Shown here piece after piece: positions 43,349 through 54,530 of a DNA stretch of 64,000 nucleotides. The notes under the pieces are model-generated. The model did no database searches and was not told the origin of the DNA. It was given only the letters and a program-made list of their open reading frames with translations. Source of the stretch: Alligator mississippiensis (Eukaryota; Chordata; Crocodylia; Alligatoridae); the NCBI RefSeq assembly GCF_030867095.1, contig NC_081831.1, forward strand, positions 72,678,716 to 72,742,715. Direction: 5' to 3'. The translations under genes and the position numbers were made by a program. Numbering within the stretch: the stretch's first letter is position 1; the number at the start of each line of letters is the position of its first letter.

Positions 43349-43620
43349 GCCTGCAGCCGCCCGGCCCCGAGCCGCGCCGCCTCTGCCCGCCGCGGGGCGG
43401 GGCTGCAGCCGGCTCCCCCGCCCCGGCACCGGCCTGAGCTCCGCCCGCGTGTCCCTGACCCTTCCCCGCCCGCCCGCCCGCCCGCCCGCGGACAGCTCCC
43501 AGCCCCCAGTCCAAGGGCTGCTTCGCAAGGCTTCTCCTCGCCGTCCCTGGACAAGAGGCGCTTCCCTTCCCCCTGCAGCACAGGCCCTTTCCCGGGGCCC
43601 GCAGCCCAAGTAGTTTTAAA
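42920..43620 (-). promoter_or_regulatory. SLC25A43: CpG island and promoter of SLC25A43
   Basis: GC- and CpG-rich DNA covers exon 1 and about 270 bp upstream. A short (CCCG)n run near 43465-43491 lies in the presumed core promoter. No TATA box is seen. Several long open frames on both strands inside the island are composition artefacts apart from the SLC25A43 exon 1 frame. Confidence 0.75.
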
Positions 43621-44446
43621 GCAGAGTTTGATAAATGTCTGAGTCGTGTTTGTGGGCAGGGAGCGGGGTGGCACCAGTGGCAACCCGGGAAGCGCAATGT
43701 GCAAGCAGCCGCGCTGTCCGTGGGGAACAGCAGGATTTCTGTGCTGCGGTGGGGTCACACACATACTGTACGGCCTGTCCTGGGTTTCTCTAGTTGATTT
43801 GGATGGCAAGTAACATAAACCTCAGCCTGAGATTTTGTTCCTAGGGCTTTTACAGACAAGTTCCCGCCCATCTCCATCCCTAGTTTTCCTTCTGCTTGGC
43901 AGGATCCCCAAATCTTGTTATAATCCCAGATTGGGAATGTTATACCCCAGTTCTGGCTGCTACAATGAGTCCACTGCTGCTAAAAGGAGTCCACCTTCAC
44001 CTGTCTGTGCAACTTCCTCTCTTGTGGCAGGCTATTGCATGTACGTGCAGAAGTATTGCAGACAGACTGGTTCCACTGCACATCAGAGAGGAACAGCTGC
44101 AGCCTCCTACGTAGTGGAGATGGAGAAAAGGAATTATGCATTTCAGTTCCCACTTGAGATCCCAACCCTACTCTGAGAGCCGTGTGGGTGAAGGAGGGCA
44201 CCTATGGGATTTTTCTCTGTAGGATAAAGAGCTTGGGAGCCACGATGAATTCTGAGGTAGTTGTCTTGGCAAGGAACAGATTCATGCTTCCTCCCACTTC
44301 CCCCACACTGAATTTGCATGTATTCCCACTTAATTCAGGTTAGGTTTTAGTTACATACATATATACGTATATGTACACACATGCGGGCTCCGTCATATAT
44401 AGTTACACACCTTCCCCCAGCCTGGCAGTTTGTCTGCTAAGCTCTC

Positions 44447-44863
44447 GGGGTAGAGACCGTGCCCGTTTTTATGTCTGAAAACAGCTGGGTGCACTGTGGG
44501 TACTGCTGAAAACAAATGAAGATCCTGTGATTTTAAAGATGTGAACATGTTTAGTTTAAAATTTGGTCTGTCCCACAAAGGTATTTATACACATGTCTCC
44601 AGCAAGGGGTATTTGCATGAATTATTGGGAAGGATTCTGCCATTTAGGAGTTGCTTGTAATTCCATCTTCAAACAACTCTTTGCAGGCTGTGCTTCGTAT
44701 AACTCATCCTCTTACATTAAGGTTTTCCTTAGGTTTTTTGCCTTAAAATCTGTTAACACTACTAATAGTTCACGGTGCAGGAGACAAGACATTGATCATT
44801 TTGGCTACTGCTTTGTTTCATCCTGCTCTGAGTAGGATGAGAGATGGTGTTTACTGTATGTAC
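44447..44863 (+). repeat. Shared block X, copy 1
   Basis: About 415 bp similar, by eye near 80%, to 51825-52245 in the same orientation. Shared landmarks include ccgttttta/ctgttttta, gcactgtgggtactgctg, gaattattgggaaggattct, cattaaggttttccttagg and gagtaggatgagagatggtg. It could be a dispersed repeat or a local duplication. Confidence 0.8.
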
Positions 44864-45526
44864 ATATATAATTTCATTTATTCTCTCACTCACAATAGAG
44901 ACCCCTACATCTAGATCTGTTGTGAAGAAGACATAGAGTGAGATTTAATCAAGATGGCAATGTCATTACAGCTGAAACTACTTCATCTCCTTCAGCACCA
45001 ATACACTGAGAGAGGGGAATGCTGGACAGAGAATCATATGAGTCCAGGTATGAGAACAGCAGGTGAGCAGTTTTCTTCTCTAACTCTATGGGATCTCTCA
45101 CCAGGGGAGAAAAAGAAATCACTGCAGGACAGCCTAGTCCAACTCTGTCAGGGAGATTGTGGTGAAAGGGGCCTTGGGAAGAAGGGGTTATGCCTGAATA
45201 AAGAAATGGCCTAAATATAAAAACAGTGATATTAAAATGGCTTCTCTTGGACATCATTAATATGAGACTATTGAAACTGAGCACGTCATAGACGTTCACG
45301 TTCCTCATTTCTGCTGCACTGACCAGTTCCATGTTTACTGTCCCCCTAGCTTCTCTTCTTGTGCCCCCCCATGCTAGCAGAGTGCTGCGGAGGTGGAGGT
45401 GGCAGCATATCAGTGATCTTTACCATTAGGCAGACTAGTTTTGTTTTGTTTTCTTTTTTTCTTAGAATTAGAAAAAGGTAACATTGAAGCCTAAACTGCT
45501 TGATCATGTAACTTTAAATTACATTT

Positions 45527-45600
45527 CTAATAAACCATTGAGTATTTTACAAATACTATTTAAAAATAGCTTTTCCATGTTGGAACATTGAAGTCTGTAT
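45527..45600 (+). repeat. Shared block Y, copy 1
   Basis: About 74 bp (ctaataaaccattgagtatt ... gaagtctg) matches 50458-50531. It lies about 0.7 kb after block X copy 1. Confidence 0.7.
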
Positions 45601-46342
45601 TTCTTGCTTTTTACCTGGTTTTATATATCTATGATTCATTTGGATTATTAACTACATCCTTGAAATAGCTTGTGATGCACCCTTTAAGCATTCTACAATT
45701 AATCACATTTATCCTCTGTGGATAAATACCCTTAATTTACCAGTATATGAAGTTTGCTACAGAAATCTATAGCCTGGAGCTTTTCAGAGAAAAGAAAACA
45801 CACTGAGGACTTAGTTTTGGTTTAGCACAGATTTGATGAGAGTAACTCAGACAAACTCAGTGGATTATACCTAGGTTATATGCATGTGACAAGGTTCAGA
45901 ATCAGGCCTAACACTGAACTCTGTGGAGCTGTGATTTAATGCAGAAACTGAGAGCCAAATCGGACACCAATTTGGTAATAAAAGTACTTTCCATTTGCAT
46001 GCTGCCTTTCACAGAAGGCACTTATAGTGCTCAACAGATGTACATATAGTCTTGCAAGATGCTTGTGAGAGTAGCAAGTGAAGAGAGGCAAGGTTCTCTG
46101 TGTATGTTGGCTGTGATCCCCCAGGAGCATGCACTAGCCAGGGAAGGCTGGAGCACATTACACTGAATTGCTACCCCTCCCCATCACTACAGAGGCTATG
46201 GAAAGGGAGGCATAGGAGCCTGGGTTGCCCTCCGGGCTCTTGGACTTGTGGAGTGCTTTCACTTTTCTTGCACCTTGGCCTGCTATTATTATTCCCACAC
46301 AGATCTCATAAACGTATCTGTCTCCTCTGTCATAACACCGGG
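45601..46342. other. Intergenic between SLC25A43 and AKAP17B-like locus
   Basis: AT-rich unique sequence with no gene recognised. The stretch 45960-46090 may be a worn MIR-type SINE. Confidence 0.4.
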
Positions 46343-46793
46343 CAGGACTGTTTAACTGGTGGCCCGTGGACCACATGCAGCCTGAGAAGGGTTAAACTGC
46401 AGCCCTCAGGCTCTTGGCTTCCCACATCTCTGGGCTCCCTCTTCCTCTTCTAGCTGCAACTTCCTGCCATTGCCCCGGGAGGTAAGGCAGTGTGGTGCAC
46501 TGTAGGGAGCTGATGGTGAGTTCAGGCTGCGCTGGGTGGGTGGGACGATGCCTCTGTGGTGTAACAGAGGTAGGTGGGGGTGGGGGAGCAGCACAGTGGG
46601 AGAGAAAGTGCCCATGAGCATGCACGTTGCAATGGGAGGAGGAGAACGGTGCCTGCATGCCCGCAGGGTGCAGCAGTAGGAAGGGTGCCCACGCGGGCCT
46701 GTGGAGTAGCGACGATGGGAGGCATCCATACAGCTCATAAGGTGAAGCCCCCATTGTTGTGGCCCCCAGGGGCTTAGAAGTTAGACAGCCCTG
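46343..46793. mobile_element. hAT-type element, about 450 bp
   Basis: The ends are CAGGACTGTTTAACT and, reverse-complemented, CAGGGCTGTCTAACT. The flanks acaccggg and acataggg look like an 8-bp duplication with two changes. The GC-rich core gives long but meaningless open frames on both strands. Confidence 0.75.
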
Positions 46794-47934
46794 ACATAGG
46801 GTCAGGATTGAGCCCAGCTCTCCAGCTCTCACTTCTGTGCCTTTATCGCAGGACTGCCTTTCCTTAGTGAGAGCAGCTGGCATCGTCATTTGGAAAGCAG
46901 GCTCTTTAAAACTGTGAGACTCTCAAGCAGGTGTCTTACTGTTGGGTCTTACAGTGTCTGTATAGACAAGTACCTATAATAACAATTTCCCATGCTAGAA
47001 TTCGTGCTGTTGATACGGATTCATAGTTAGGTCAGGAACGATGTTGTTATGAACTAGAGTAATAATGATTGTGGCATTGTGGACTTTATGTACAAATCCT
47101 TGCAATCTGCCTGAGTTAGATGAGGACCGGGAAAGGTTACTCTCTCTAGAGCTGCTATCTTTCTGCTATAAACTTTCTATCTATAATAAAGTGCTGAATC
47201 AAGAGATAAAAATTACTTTAGGCAACAGCCTGTGAACAAAACACATTTATCTTTATACTAAAATAATTCTGAGTTAATCTTGTTCAAGATTAAACCCAGC
47301 ATAGTACAAGCTGCATGGCAGATCCAAACGTGTAATTTAGATGGTAATTTAGTAATTTAATTTAAACAGAAAGATTCAGTATTTGATTTCTACTGAAAGA
47401 TATATATCTAAAAACCTTCCAGTGCAGCTAACCAGAGGGTGGCAGTGTTCAACTCAACATTCAGTTGCTTCTAGAAATAAAACTCTATAGTTGTGCTGCT
47501 TCCTACTCGTAACCATTAAAAGGGAAAATCAACATCCGTTTGGAGCAGAAGTGTAAGCCAGTCCACAGGTCAGTCTAATAATTGGAAATGTCAAACTAGC
47601 AATGAGGGACAATATTAAATAGAATTGGTACTAAATAATGAATAAATAGATGCCAGAAATGAGGATGAAGATTGAATTGAGTACGGGCACGTTAGGGCAT
47701 CTGGGAAGAGAGTCCTGTAATTCTGAATCACCTTATTTAAAAATTAATACCATAGTAATGCTTAGCATTTATACAGCACATTGCACGTTCAGAGCATTGA
47801 TGTGATCTATCCCAGATCTATGCCCTTCACATATTTTGGCTTCTCAATTACATCCTCTGCCTTTCCCAAATGCCTACTAATGCTGTCCACTTCACCTTCC
47901 CCCACTGCCTCTTCCCTAAGCTCCCCCCAAAAAA

Positions 47935-48205
47935 TCAGGCCTTATCTACACACCCTACTTGCACAACTTTAGCTTAATTGGATTTTAAACCAGTTATTCT
48001 GGTGTAAACCCTTCTTTTTTTGGTTATTTATTTGGTTTCAATCTGTTCCTCATTGTTTTAAGTTAAGCTGAAATGAGGCTGGTTCTAAACTGAAATGGGC
48101 CTGTCTACCTAGCCTTCTTCACTGGTTATCTAAATCAGTTTAAAATTACATCTTAAATTAAACCAGTGTGACCTTCTTCCATAGAACCTCATGTCACAGT
48201 AGACA
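47935..48205. repeat. MITE-like region rich in AAACCAGTT motifs
   Basis: A TTATCTACACACC left end and repeated aaaccagtt/aatcagttt motifs in both orientations resemble Harbinger-type MITEs. The boundaries are uncertain. Confidence 0.35.
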
Positions 48206-48378
48206 TTTGAGGAGGATCGGGACTGTGAAACTATCCTTTTAATTCAGTACCTTGCCTCTGTCTTCTGTGCCCAGCACCAGATGTTCAAGGAAAATGTAAG
48301 GTCCCTGAAACAGGCAGATGTGGGATAACCTGACTTCAGGTTAGGTCTCATTATGATTGCTAACAGTCAGTCATTGGC

Positions 48379-48562
48379 CAAAGGTGGGCAAAATGCGGCC
48401 CGGGGGCCAGATGCGGCCTGCCAGGCCATTCTACCCGGTCCATGGGGCCCCTAAAAAGTTTAGAAAATTAATATTCATCTGCCCCTGGCTGCCTGTCATG
48501 CGGCCCTCGATGGCTTGCCAAAGTGTAAGTGGCCCTCCCCCTGAAATAATTGCCCACCCCTG
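48379..48562. mobile_element. hAT-type element, short
   Basis: The ends are CAAAGGTGGGCAAAA and, reverse-complemented, CAGGGGTGGGCAATT. The interior has the familiar tgcggcccggggg run near the left end. No target duplication could be matched. Confidence 0.7.
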
Positions 48563-49537
48563 GCTTAAATCCTAAAGCAGGAGGTTTACCATCCTTCCCA
48601 AAATTTGTATTAGCGATAAGTATTACAATTTTGGATACCCATATAAATGTCCAGTCCCTTTCTGAATCTTGTGAAGCTCTTGGCCTCAACAGTTTCATAG
48701 GCATGGCCTAATTATGCAACATATCTAATCAGTTTTTAACTGCTACTTTTTAATTTTCCTGAATTCCTGCTTTTCTTTTGTTAGGAGAACACTGCCAAGG
48801 TGTCTTTCCTATCATTTCCCCTAAGTCCTCATCTACCTTTGCCAATGCATCTTTGCCTTACATCTCTGGTATCATCCCATTCACCCCTCCCAGAGTAACT
48901 TGCCACACTTCTCCAGCAACATAACTGGCAGTTGCAAGAAGATCCCAATTTCCACAGTCCACTTGCTGGAACACAAAGCTTCAAATGGATGCAGTTTCCA
49001 TGCAATTACAGGTGCAAAAGCTTGTTTGGATGTTTGCAGGGGGCCTGTGAAGCGCTGGTAGGAGTGAATTGTAATGACAGTCTGTTGGCATGGATTGCAG
49101 CGTGCTAAAAAAAGCTGGACTTCACCCTCAGAAAACCACGTTCTCAGCCAGCGTATATGCATATAATACTGAACTGTTTTGATCTAGTGATAGGAAAATT
49201 ATAGGTATTAGCAGCAAAGAGTTTGGTTGTGTTCAATGCAAACGAATCCTGTTTTAAGCCTCTCTTGATTATTGTCTGTTACAGAATCATTACTGTAGAA
49301 ATATGTGGGCAAAATTGCTGCTCCCTGACAGAAACCCCTAAGGCCTGACAAGCGAATATTAGCACTGTTCTCTCCAAACACAGGAAGCAGGTATCATTTC
49401 TTGCTCTGATCCCCCCCTCCCCTTGTCGTCTCAGTAAAAAAATATCTTCAGCTTTCACCCTCCTTGGGTCAAACTTCACGGGGCTGAGTTGAGAAAAGCA
49501 GCAGGTCCTGAACCAACGAGCGGAAAGGGAAACAACT

Positions 49538-50172
49538 TCATAGAATCATAGAAGTCGGGTCGGAAGGGACCTTGTAGATCTTCAAGTCCGACCCCCTGCC
49601 TGGGCAGGAGGAAAACTGGGCTCAAATGACCCCAGCCAGGTAGGCATTGAGCCGCTTCTTAAAGACCCCCAGGGTAGGAGCCAGCACCACTTCCCTTGGA
49701 AGTCGGTTCCAGATCCTAGCCGCCCTGACAGTGAAGTAGTTCTTACGGATGTCTAATCTAAACCTACTCTCCAACAACTTGTGGCCGTTATTCCTTGTTA
49801 TCCCGGGGGGCGCTAGGGGAAACAAGGTCTCCCCCAAACCCTTCTGGTCCCCCCTAGTGAGTTTATAGATGGTCACCAAATCCCCCCTCAGCCTTCTCTT
49901 GTGAAGGCTGAACAGGTTCAGGTCCCGTAGCCTCTCATTGTAGAGTCTGCCCTGCTGCCCCTTGATCATGTGGGTGGCCTCCTCTGGACCCTCTCCATGT
50001 TGTCCACATCCCTCTTGAAGTGCGGCACCCAGAACTGGACACAGTACTCCAGCTGCGGCCTGACCAGTGTTGCGTAGAGGGGGAGGATCACCTCCTTGGC
50101 CCTGCTCGAGATGCACCTGTGGATGCACGATAGGGTCCGGTTAGCCCTTAAACTTAACTTAAACACCTCCAA
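49538..50172 (-). mobile_element. CR1 LINE, truncated 3' end
   Basis: The 3' tail (catagaatcatagaag on plus at 49538) is followed on the minus strand by the end of the reverse transcriptase: LEYCVQFWVPHFKRDVDNME, a frame break near 49975, then LFSLHKRRLRGDLVTIYKLTRG and NGHKLLESRFRLDIRKNYF to a stop near 49625. It is truncated in the usual CR1 way, and the 5' break is near 50172. Confidence 0.88.
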
Positions 50173-50457
50173 ATGCCAGTCTCCCTGGTTTGGTTTTGAA
50201 AGACTATCTATAAAAAAGGAATGGAAACTGCCGAAGGCGCGACTTGGCGGCGACCTCTCACGGTAAAAGAGACACGGTTCCTCGGGTGAATCTGATCTCC
50301 TCTCATCAGACCCACTCGCACCCTTGGAAATGTGTTTTTCTGTTGCTAAACGTGTTTGTATGTTGTTACATTAATTATTCTGTTGTTAAATCCATGCTGA
50401 TGTTGTTGTTCAGGGGTCTCTCATTGCAGGGTGCCCGACCCATCCCTCCTGCAGCTA

Positions 50458-50531
50458 CTAATAAACCATTGGGTATTTCACAACTATTATTTAAAAGCAG
50501 GTTTCCCCACGCTGGGACGGTGAAGGCTGCA
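50458..50531 (+). repeat. Shared block Y, copy 2
   Basis: It matches 45527-45600 in direct orientation. It lies at the left edge of the AKAP17B CpG island, about 1.3 kb before block X copy 2, so X and Y are in the opposite order to the first pair. Confidence 0.7.
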
Positions 50532-51120
50532 GCGGGAAAGCGAGGGGCCGGGCTCCCTTCCCCCCGGGCATCAGGCGCCCACTTCGGCCCCGCAGGGGTC
50601 GCTCTCCCGTCCTGCCGCCTCGCCTCGCCTCGGCCCGCCCCGCGCAGCCCGCAGAGGCCGGGCTCGGCCCGCATCCCGCATCCCGCCTGCGCCGCGCCGT
50701 GCTCCGCCCCGCCCCGCCCCGGGGGCCGGCCCGGAAGCGGCGGCGGAGGCAGAGGCGGCCCCCACCCAGCGCGGCCCGGCCCGGCCGCACGGGCCCGCGG
50801 CGCAGGTGCGAGGCAGGCCTGGCTGGGCCCGCGGGGGGCGAGGGCGGGCCGCGGCCGGGGGGCGGCGGGGCTGAGCTGAGCTGAGCTGAGCTGAGGGGGG
50901 GGAGACGGTGGCGGTGATTCATTCACGACTCGCTCCGCAGCGTCTCCCCGCTGCCACCCTGGAGGGGCCGGGACCGAGGGGTGCTCCGCGCCCAGGCCGC
51001 CGTCGGGCTTTGGCGCGTGGCGGGAGGCTCCCTCGTAGGGGTCACGCGCCGTCCCCCCGCCTGGCAGGTCGCCGGCGAGGCACGGGGGGCCGGGACCGGG
51101 CGGGCGTCGAGCAGGACAGT
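50520..51120 (+). promoter_or_regulatory. CpG island, probable promoter and untranslated first exon of the AKAP17B-like locus
   Basis: This is a strongly CpG-rich block with a plausible 5' splice donor (GCAG followed by GTGCGAG, break at 50805/50806). AKAP17A has a non-coding first exon, so a similar layout is expected here. A GCTGA pentamer run sits at about 50871-50895. Assignment to the plus-strand locus rests on position and orientation, since no transcript is available. Long open frames on both strands are GC artefacts. Confidence 0.5.
50871..50896 (+). repeat. GCTGA pentanucleotide run
   Basis: Five adjacent GCTGA copies followed by a G-run within the CpG island, a short promoter-proximal microsatellite. 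Confidence 0.85.
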
Positions 51121-51811
51121 CCAGTTGTCCTCTGTCGATACGAAACCGGACGCCTTTCTAGCCTCTGTAAAACAGGGCATCGAGGCGTCGGGTTTTGTAT
51201 CGTCGCCAGATGCCTTTATTTCTCGAAAATAGGATGTAAAGGTGTCCGGCGGCCATTCAAAACCCGATGCCAGCTATTCCTGTCTTCAAGAGAAATAGGG
51301 GACATAAAGGTGTCTGGCGACCATTCAAAACCCGGCGCCTCGATGCCGTGTATTTCTGTCTTCAAGAGAAATAGAGAGCATCAAAGCGTTGAGTTTTGTA
51401 TTGTCGCCGGACGCCTTTATTTCTCGTCAAGAAAAATAGGGGACGTCAAGGTGTCCGGCGACAATACAAAACCCGGCGCCTCGATGCCCTCTCTTTTTCT
51501 CGTCAAGAAAAATAGAGGACGTCAAGGTGTCCGGCGATGATACAAAATCCAAAGCCTTTCCATCCTCTCTTTTTCTCTTCGAGACCAGGATTTCGCAGAG
51601 ACGTGCCGTGGGGGCGCAGCAGTTCTTGTGGGAATTCAACACGGGTCTCCCGGGTACCTTGACCACCATGGCAGCCCTTTGTGCACAACTATCAACTCGC
51701 ATGTTACTGGATGAATTGGTTTCGTAGACATCAGTCTTTAAAAAAATAAGAGAAAAATAGAGGATATAAAGGCATCGGGTTTTGTATCGGCAGAGGACAA
51801 CCGGACCGTCC
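51114..51811. repeat. Foldback-type array of alternating inverted units with matching ends
   Basis: Units of about 65-75 bp centred on GGTTTTGTAT(C/T)GTCGCC or its reverse complement occur at roughly 51176, 51240, 51310, 51381, 51450 and 51525, in both orientations. The outer ends are inverted copies: GGACAGTCCAGTTGTCCTCT on the left (51114) and, reverse-complemented, GGACGGTCCGGTTGTCCTCT on the right (to 51811). The right part is interrupted by a block also found at 54.35 kb. CpG remains frequent in the units, so the array is young or protected from methylation. It follows the CpG island directly. The family is not recognised. Confidence 0.75.
51581..51748 (+). repeat. Shared block Z, copy 1 (A-tailed), inside the foldback array
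   Basis: It matches 54351-54530: gaattcaacacgggtctcc, gggtaccttgaccaccatgg, cagccctttgtgcacaacta and agacatcagtcttt followed by an A-run. The A-run in both copies suggests a retroposed unit. The family is not recognised. Confidence 0.7.
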
Positions 51812-51824
51812 TCCGTGACCACCC

Positions 51825-52245
51825 TAGGCAGGGACCATGCCTGTTTTTATGTCTGAAAGCGGCCGGGCGCACTGTGGGTACTGCTGTAAACAAAGAGGAT
51901 CTTGTGATTTTAAGGTTGTGACTGTGTTCAGTTTAAAACCTGGTCTTTCGTACAAAGGTATTTATACGCACGTCTCCTGCGAAGGGGTATCTGCTTGAAT
52001 TATTGGGAAGGATTCTGCTGTTTAGGCGTTGTTTGTCATTCTGTCTTTAAATAACTCATTGCAGGCTGCACTTCATATAAGTCATCCTCGTACATTAAGG
52101 TTTTCCTTAGGACTTTTGCCTAAAATCTATTAACGCTACTCAGAGTTCAGGCTGCAATGGGCAAGACAGATCATTTTGGCTACTGCGTTGTTTCACCTTG
52201 CTCTGAGTAGGATGAGAGATGGTGTTTATAGCTCTCTGTATGTAT
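51825..52245 (+). repeat. Shared block X, copy 2
   Basis: This is the direct counterpart of 44447-44863, richer in CpG than copy 1, starting immediately after the foldback array. No reading frame is conserved between the copies. Confidence 0.8.
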
Positions 52246-54350
52246 TAACACTCTTCCCTTTGCCACCAGAACCGGAGCTACATTTTTGGCAAACTTCAGA
52301 AAGAGAAGTGTGGACGTAGCGAGTCTGGGTAGTGCAACTGGTGAGAATTTGAGGGGATCTGGATGAGGCTCTTGGTAACATTGTGACCACCTGGCCTGAT
52401 TTGGACTTTGGTTTCATTCATGGTATTTTAGCTGATGTTTCTGTATTGGCTTATTGAGAGTTTGCTTTCTCCTTCCAGGCAGCAAGTCTCTGGCTGGAGC
52501 ATTCTCAGTTCTTGGAGTTTTGATATGGGAAAAAAAAATAAATTCAAATTGGTGTTTATTGCATACTCTCTTGGGATTTTCTATTTCCTTAACATACTGC
52601 CAAGCTGTCCATTTGGATAAATCAGAATTTTTTTATGCTCGCTCCAGATTGTGAATTTCTTGTGGCAGGGATTGTCTACTTTTCAATTGGAAACTGTCTA
52701 GCTTATTGTGAATAAATGTTCAAAACCAACCAACCAAACAAGGCAATAGCAGTTTCTACTCCCAGAAACCATCATCATAGTGGGGGAGATGTTGTTTATG
52801 TATTTGTATCCTTTATTTTACCACACACGTAGCATGATTGGGTTTCAGGCTTAGCAAAAGTTTGCTCTGTTGCAGGAAGAAGGACTCATCAGTGGGTGAC
52901 AAGGGGGTCCGTGTGTTGTCCTGAGCCATCCTTGCGGATAAGGCAAATGAATCCAAACTAAGTACAAGCAGACAAGTTTTGTTGACTTGTATGAGTATGA
53001 ATTTGCAGAAACGTATGTACTTGTGGGTGGGGCTTACAAATGCACTTGAACAAAATCCAGTCATTTTGTACACACAAAAACATACAAATCTATTTACAGT
53101 TCCTTAGGATTAAAAAGGTTTGAAAATTGTTGGAGGGAGAGATTTGAAATAGGAGATGCAGGGCTGAGGGAGTGGTGGTGTTCTGGACTGCAGTGGGAAC
53201 AGAAGACTTTGTGCTGAAGGAGAAAGCTTTTAAAAAGTTTTAGAAACTAAACTTAAGCTTTTTAGAAGAAAACTTTCGATGCCCCTTGCACTCTGGGTTT
53301 CTCAGAAGAAGAAACAGTTAAAATTGGAATGGTTGCAAAAACAGAGATTGCTATCACCCGGCTCCTATACATATCTAGTTAGAGGGCAGGTTCATCACAT
53401 ACCTTTGAGGGATGGTACACTTTGTAATTGGATTTAACTTAGCTAAGTAATGTGGGTGCCTCAGTGATTTGCATAAAATATAGTCATGCTGGTAAGGCAA
53501 GGTTCTTTGGGTAGATGTGATATCTTTTATTAGACCAACTAAATAGATGGGGGGAAAAAAGTTCTTTGCCAGCTTTAGGGCACAAACACCGTTCCTCAGG
53601 CTGGTCATGTTGTTTTCTTAGACATTAGTTTAAAATGTGTGTCTAATGATAACGAGGGTGTTTCCTGTTTACTTTCCAAGCCACTTTAGATATTCTTGTG
53701 GCTTTATCATTATCAAATACAAACGTAGTTGTCAATTTATCCTCTCAAAATTCTTGTGAGGCAAGAAAATACTACAGTAATAAGCAGCTCAAATTGTAAC
53801 GGTGTGGCAAAAAAGGCTAATGCAATCAATGGGCAGAGGAAGTAGGAGCTGGGAGGTGATTTTACTTGTGTGCTCTGCCTTGGTGAGACTCGTGCTGGAA
53901 TTTTACATGCAGGTCAGGTATCAAAAGGGATGTTGAAAAACTGGAGAGTATGCAGAAAATTGCCACAAAAAATTATAAGGGCCAGAGAAAGTGTTCTGCA
54001 GTGAGAGACTTAAACTCAATCCATTTAGTTTATCAGAAAGAAAATTGAGAAGTAATTGATTACAGCAGATAAGTATCTTTATGGGAGAAAGTACTCAGTA
54101 CTTAATCTAGTGGAGAAAGCCATAACAGAAACAAATGGCTGAATACATTCAATTGGGAAATAAAACACTGTGTTTTAATAGTGAATGTGACTAAGCATTG
54201 GAACAAATAAGCCAGGGAACAGGTGGGTCCTCCTTCTCTTCAGGTCTTCAAGACTGGCTGTGTTTCTGGAAGATGTGCTTTAATCAAACCCAGGCTATTG
54301 GATTTGGGATAGGAGTACCTGTGAAGTTTAAGGATGGATAGTATACAGAA
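52246..54350 (+). other. Presumed intron of the AKAP17B-like locus
   Basis: AT-rich DNA between block X copy 2 and block Z copy 2. No exon was recognised. It holds one dispersed repeat fragment (53490). Confidence 0.5.
53490..53605. repeat. Dispersed amniote repeat fragment
   Basis: gatatcttttattagaccaa and the later ttccTcaggctggtc resemble a repeat end common in reptile DNA (rule: ...attggaccaac..., ...cttcctcaggc...). The family name is not certain. Confidence 0.4.
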
Positions 54351-54530
54351 GACCAGAATTTCATTTGTGCCTTGGGTACACAGAAATTCTGTAGTAGAGT
54401 TGGGAATTCAACACAGGTTCTCCTGGGTACCTTGACCACAATGGCAGCCCTTTGTTCACAACTATCAGCTAACATATTACTGGATTAATTGGTTTAGTAG
54501 ACATCAGTCTTAAAAAAAAAAAAAAAAAGG
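54351..54530 (+). repeat. Shared block Z, copy 2 (A-tailed)
   Basis: This is the counterpart of 51581-51748, ending in an uninterrupted A-run of about 18 at 54512-54528. It has fewer CpG dinucleotides than copy 1. Confidence 0.7.

Noticed and set aside
42984-43809. Overlapping 157-237-codon frames at the SLC25A43 island
   Set aside because: One of them contains the real exon 1; the others are Pro/Arg/Ala-rich shadows without homology.
50244-50926. Frames of 211 and 183 codons in the third CpG island
   Set aside because: Low-complexity Pro/Arg/Gly content typical of GC-rich DNA. No conserved domain.
50908-51540. 210-codon plus-strand frame across the array
   Set aside because: It simply reads through the repeat units; the repeated peptide follows from the DNA repeat.
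51114-51811. CRISPR-like spaced repeats
   Set aside because: Vertebrate DNA. Units alternate in orientation and are diverged, with no unique spacers of equal length.
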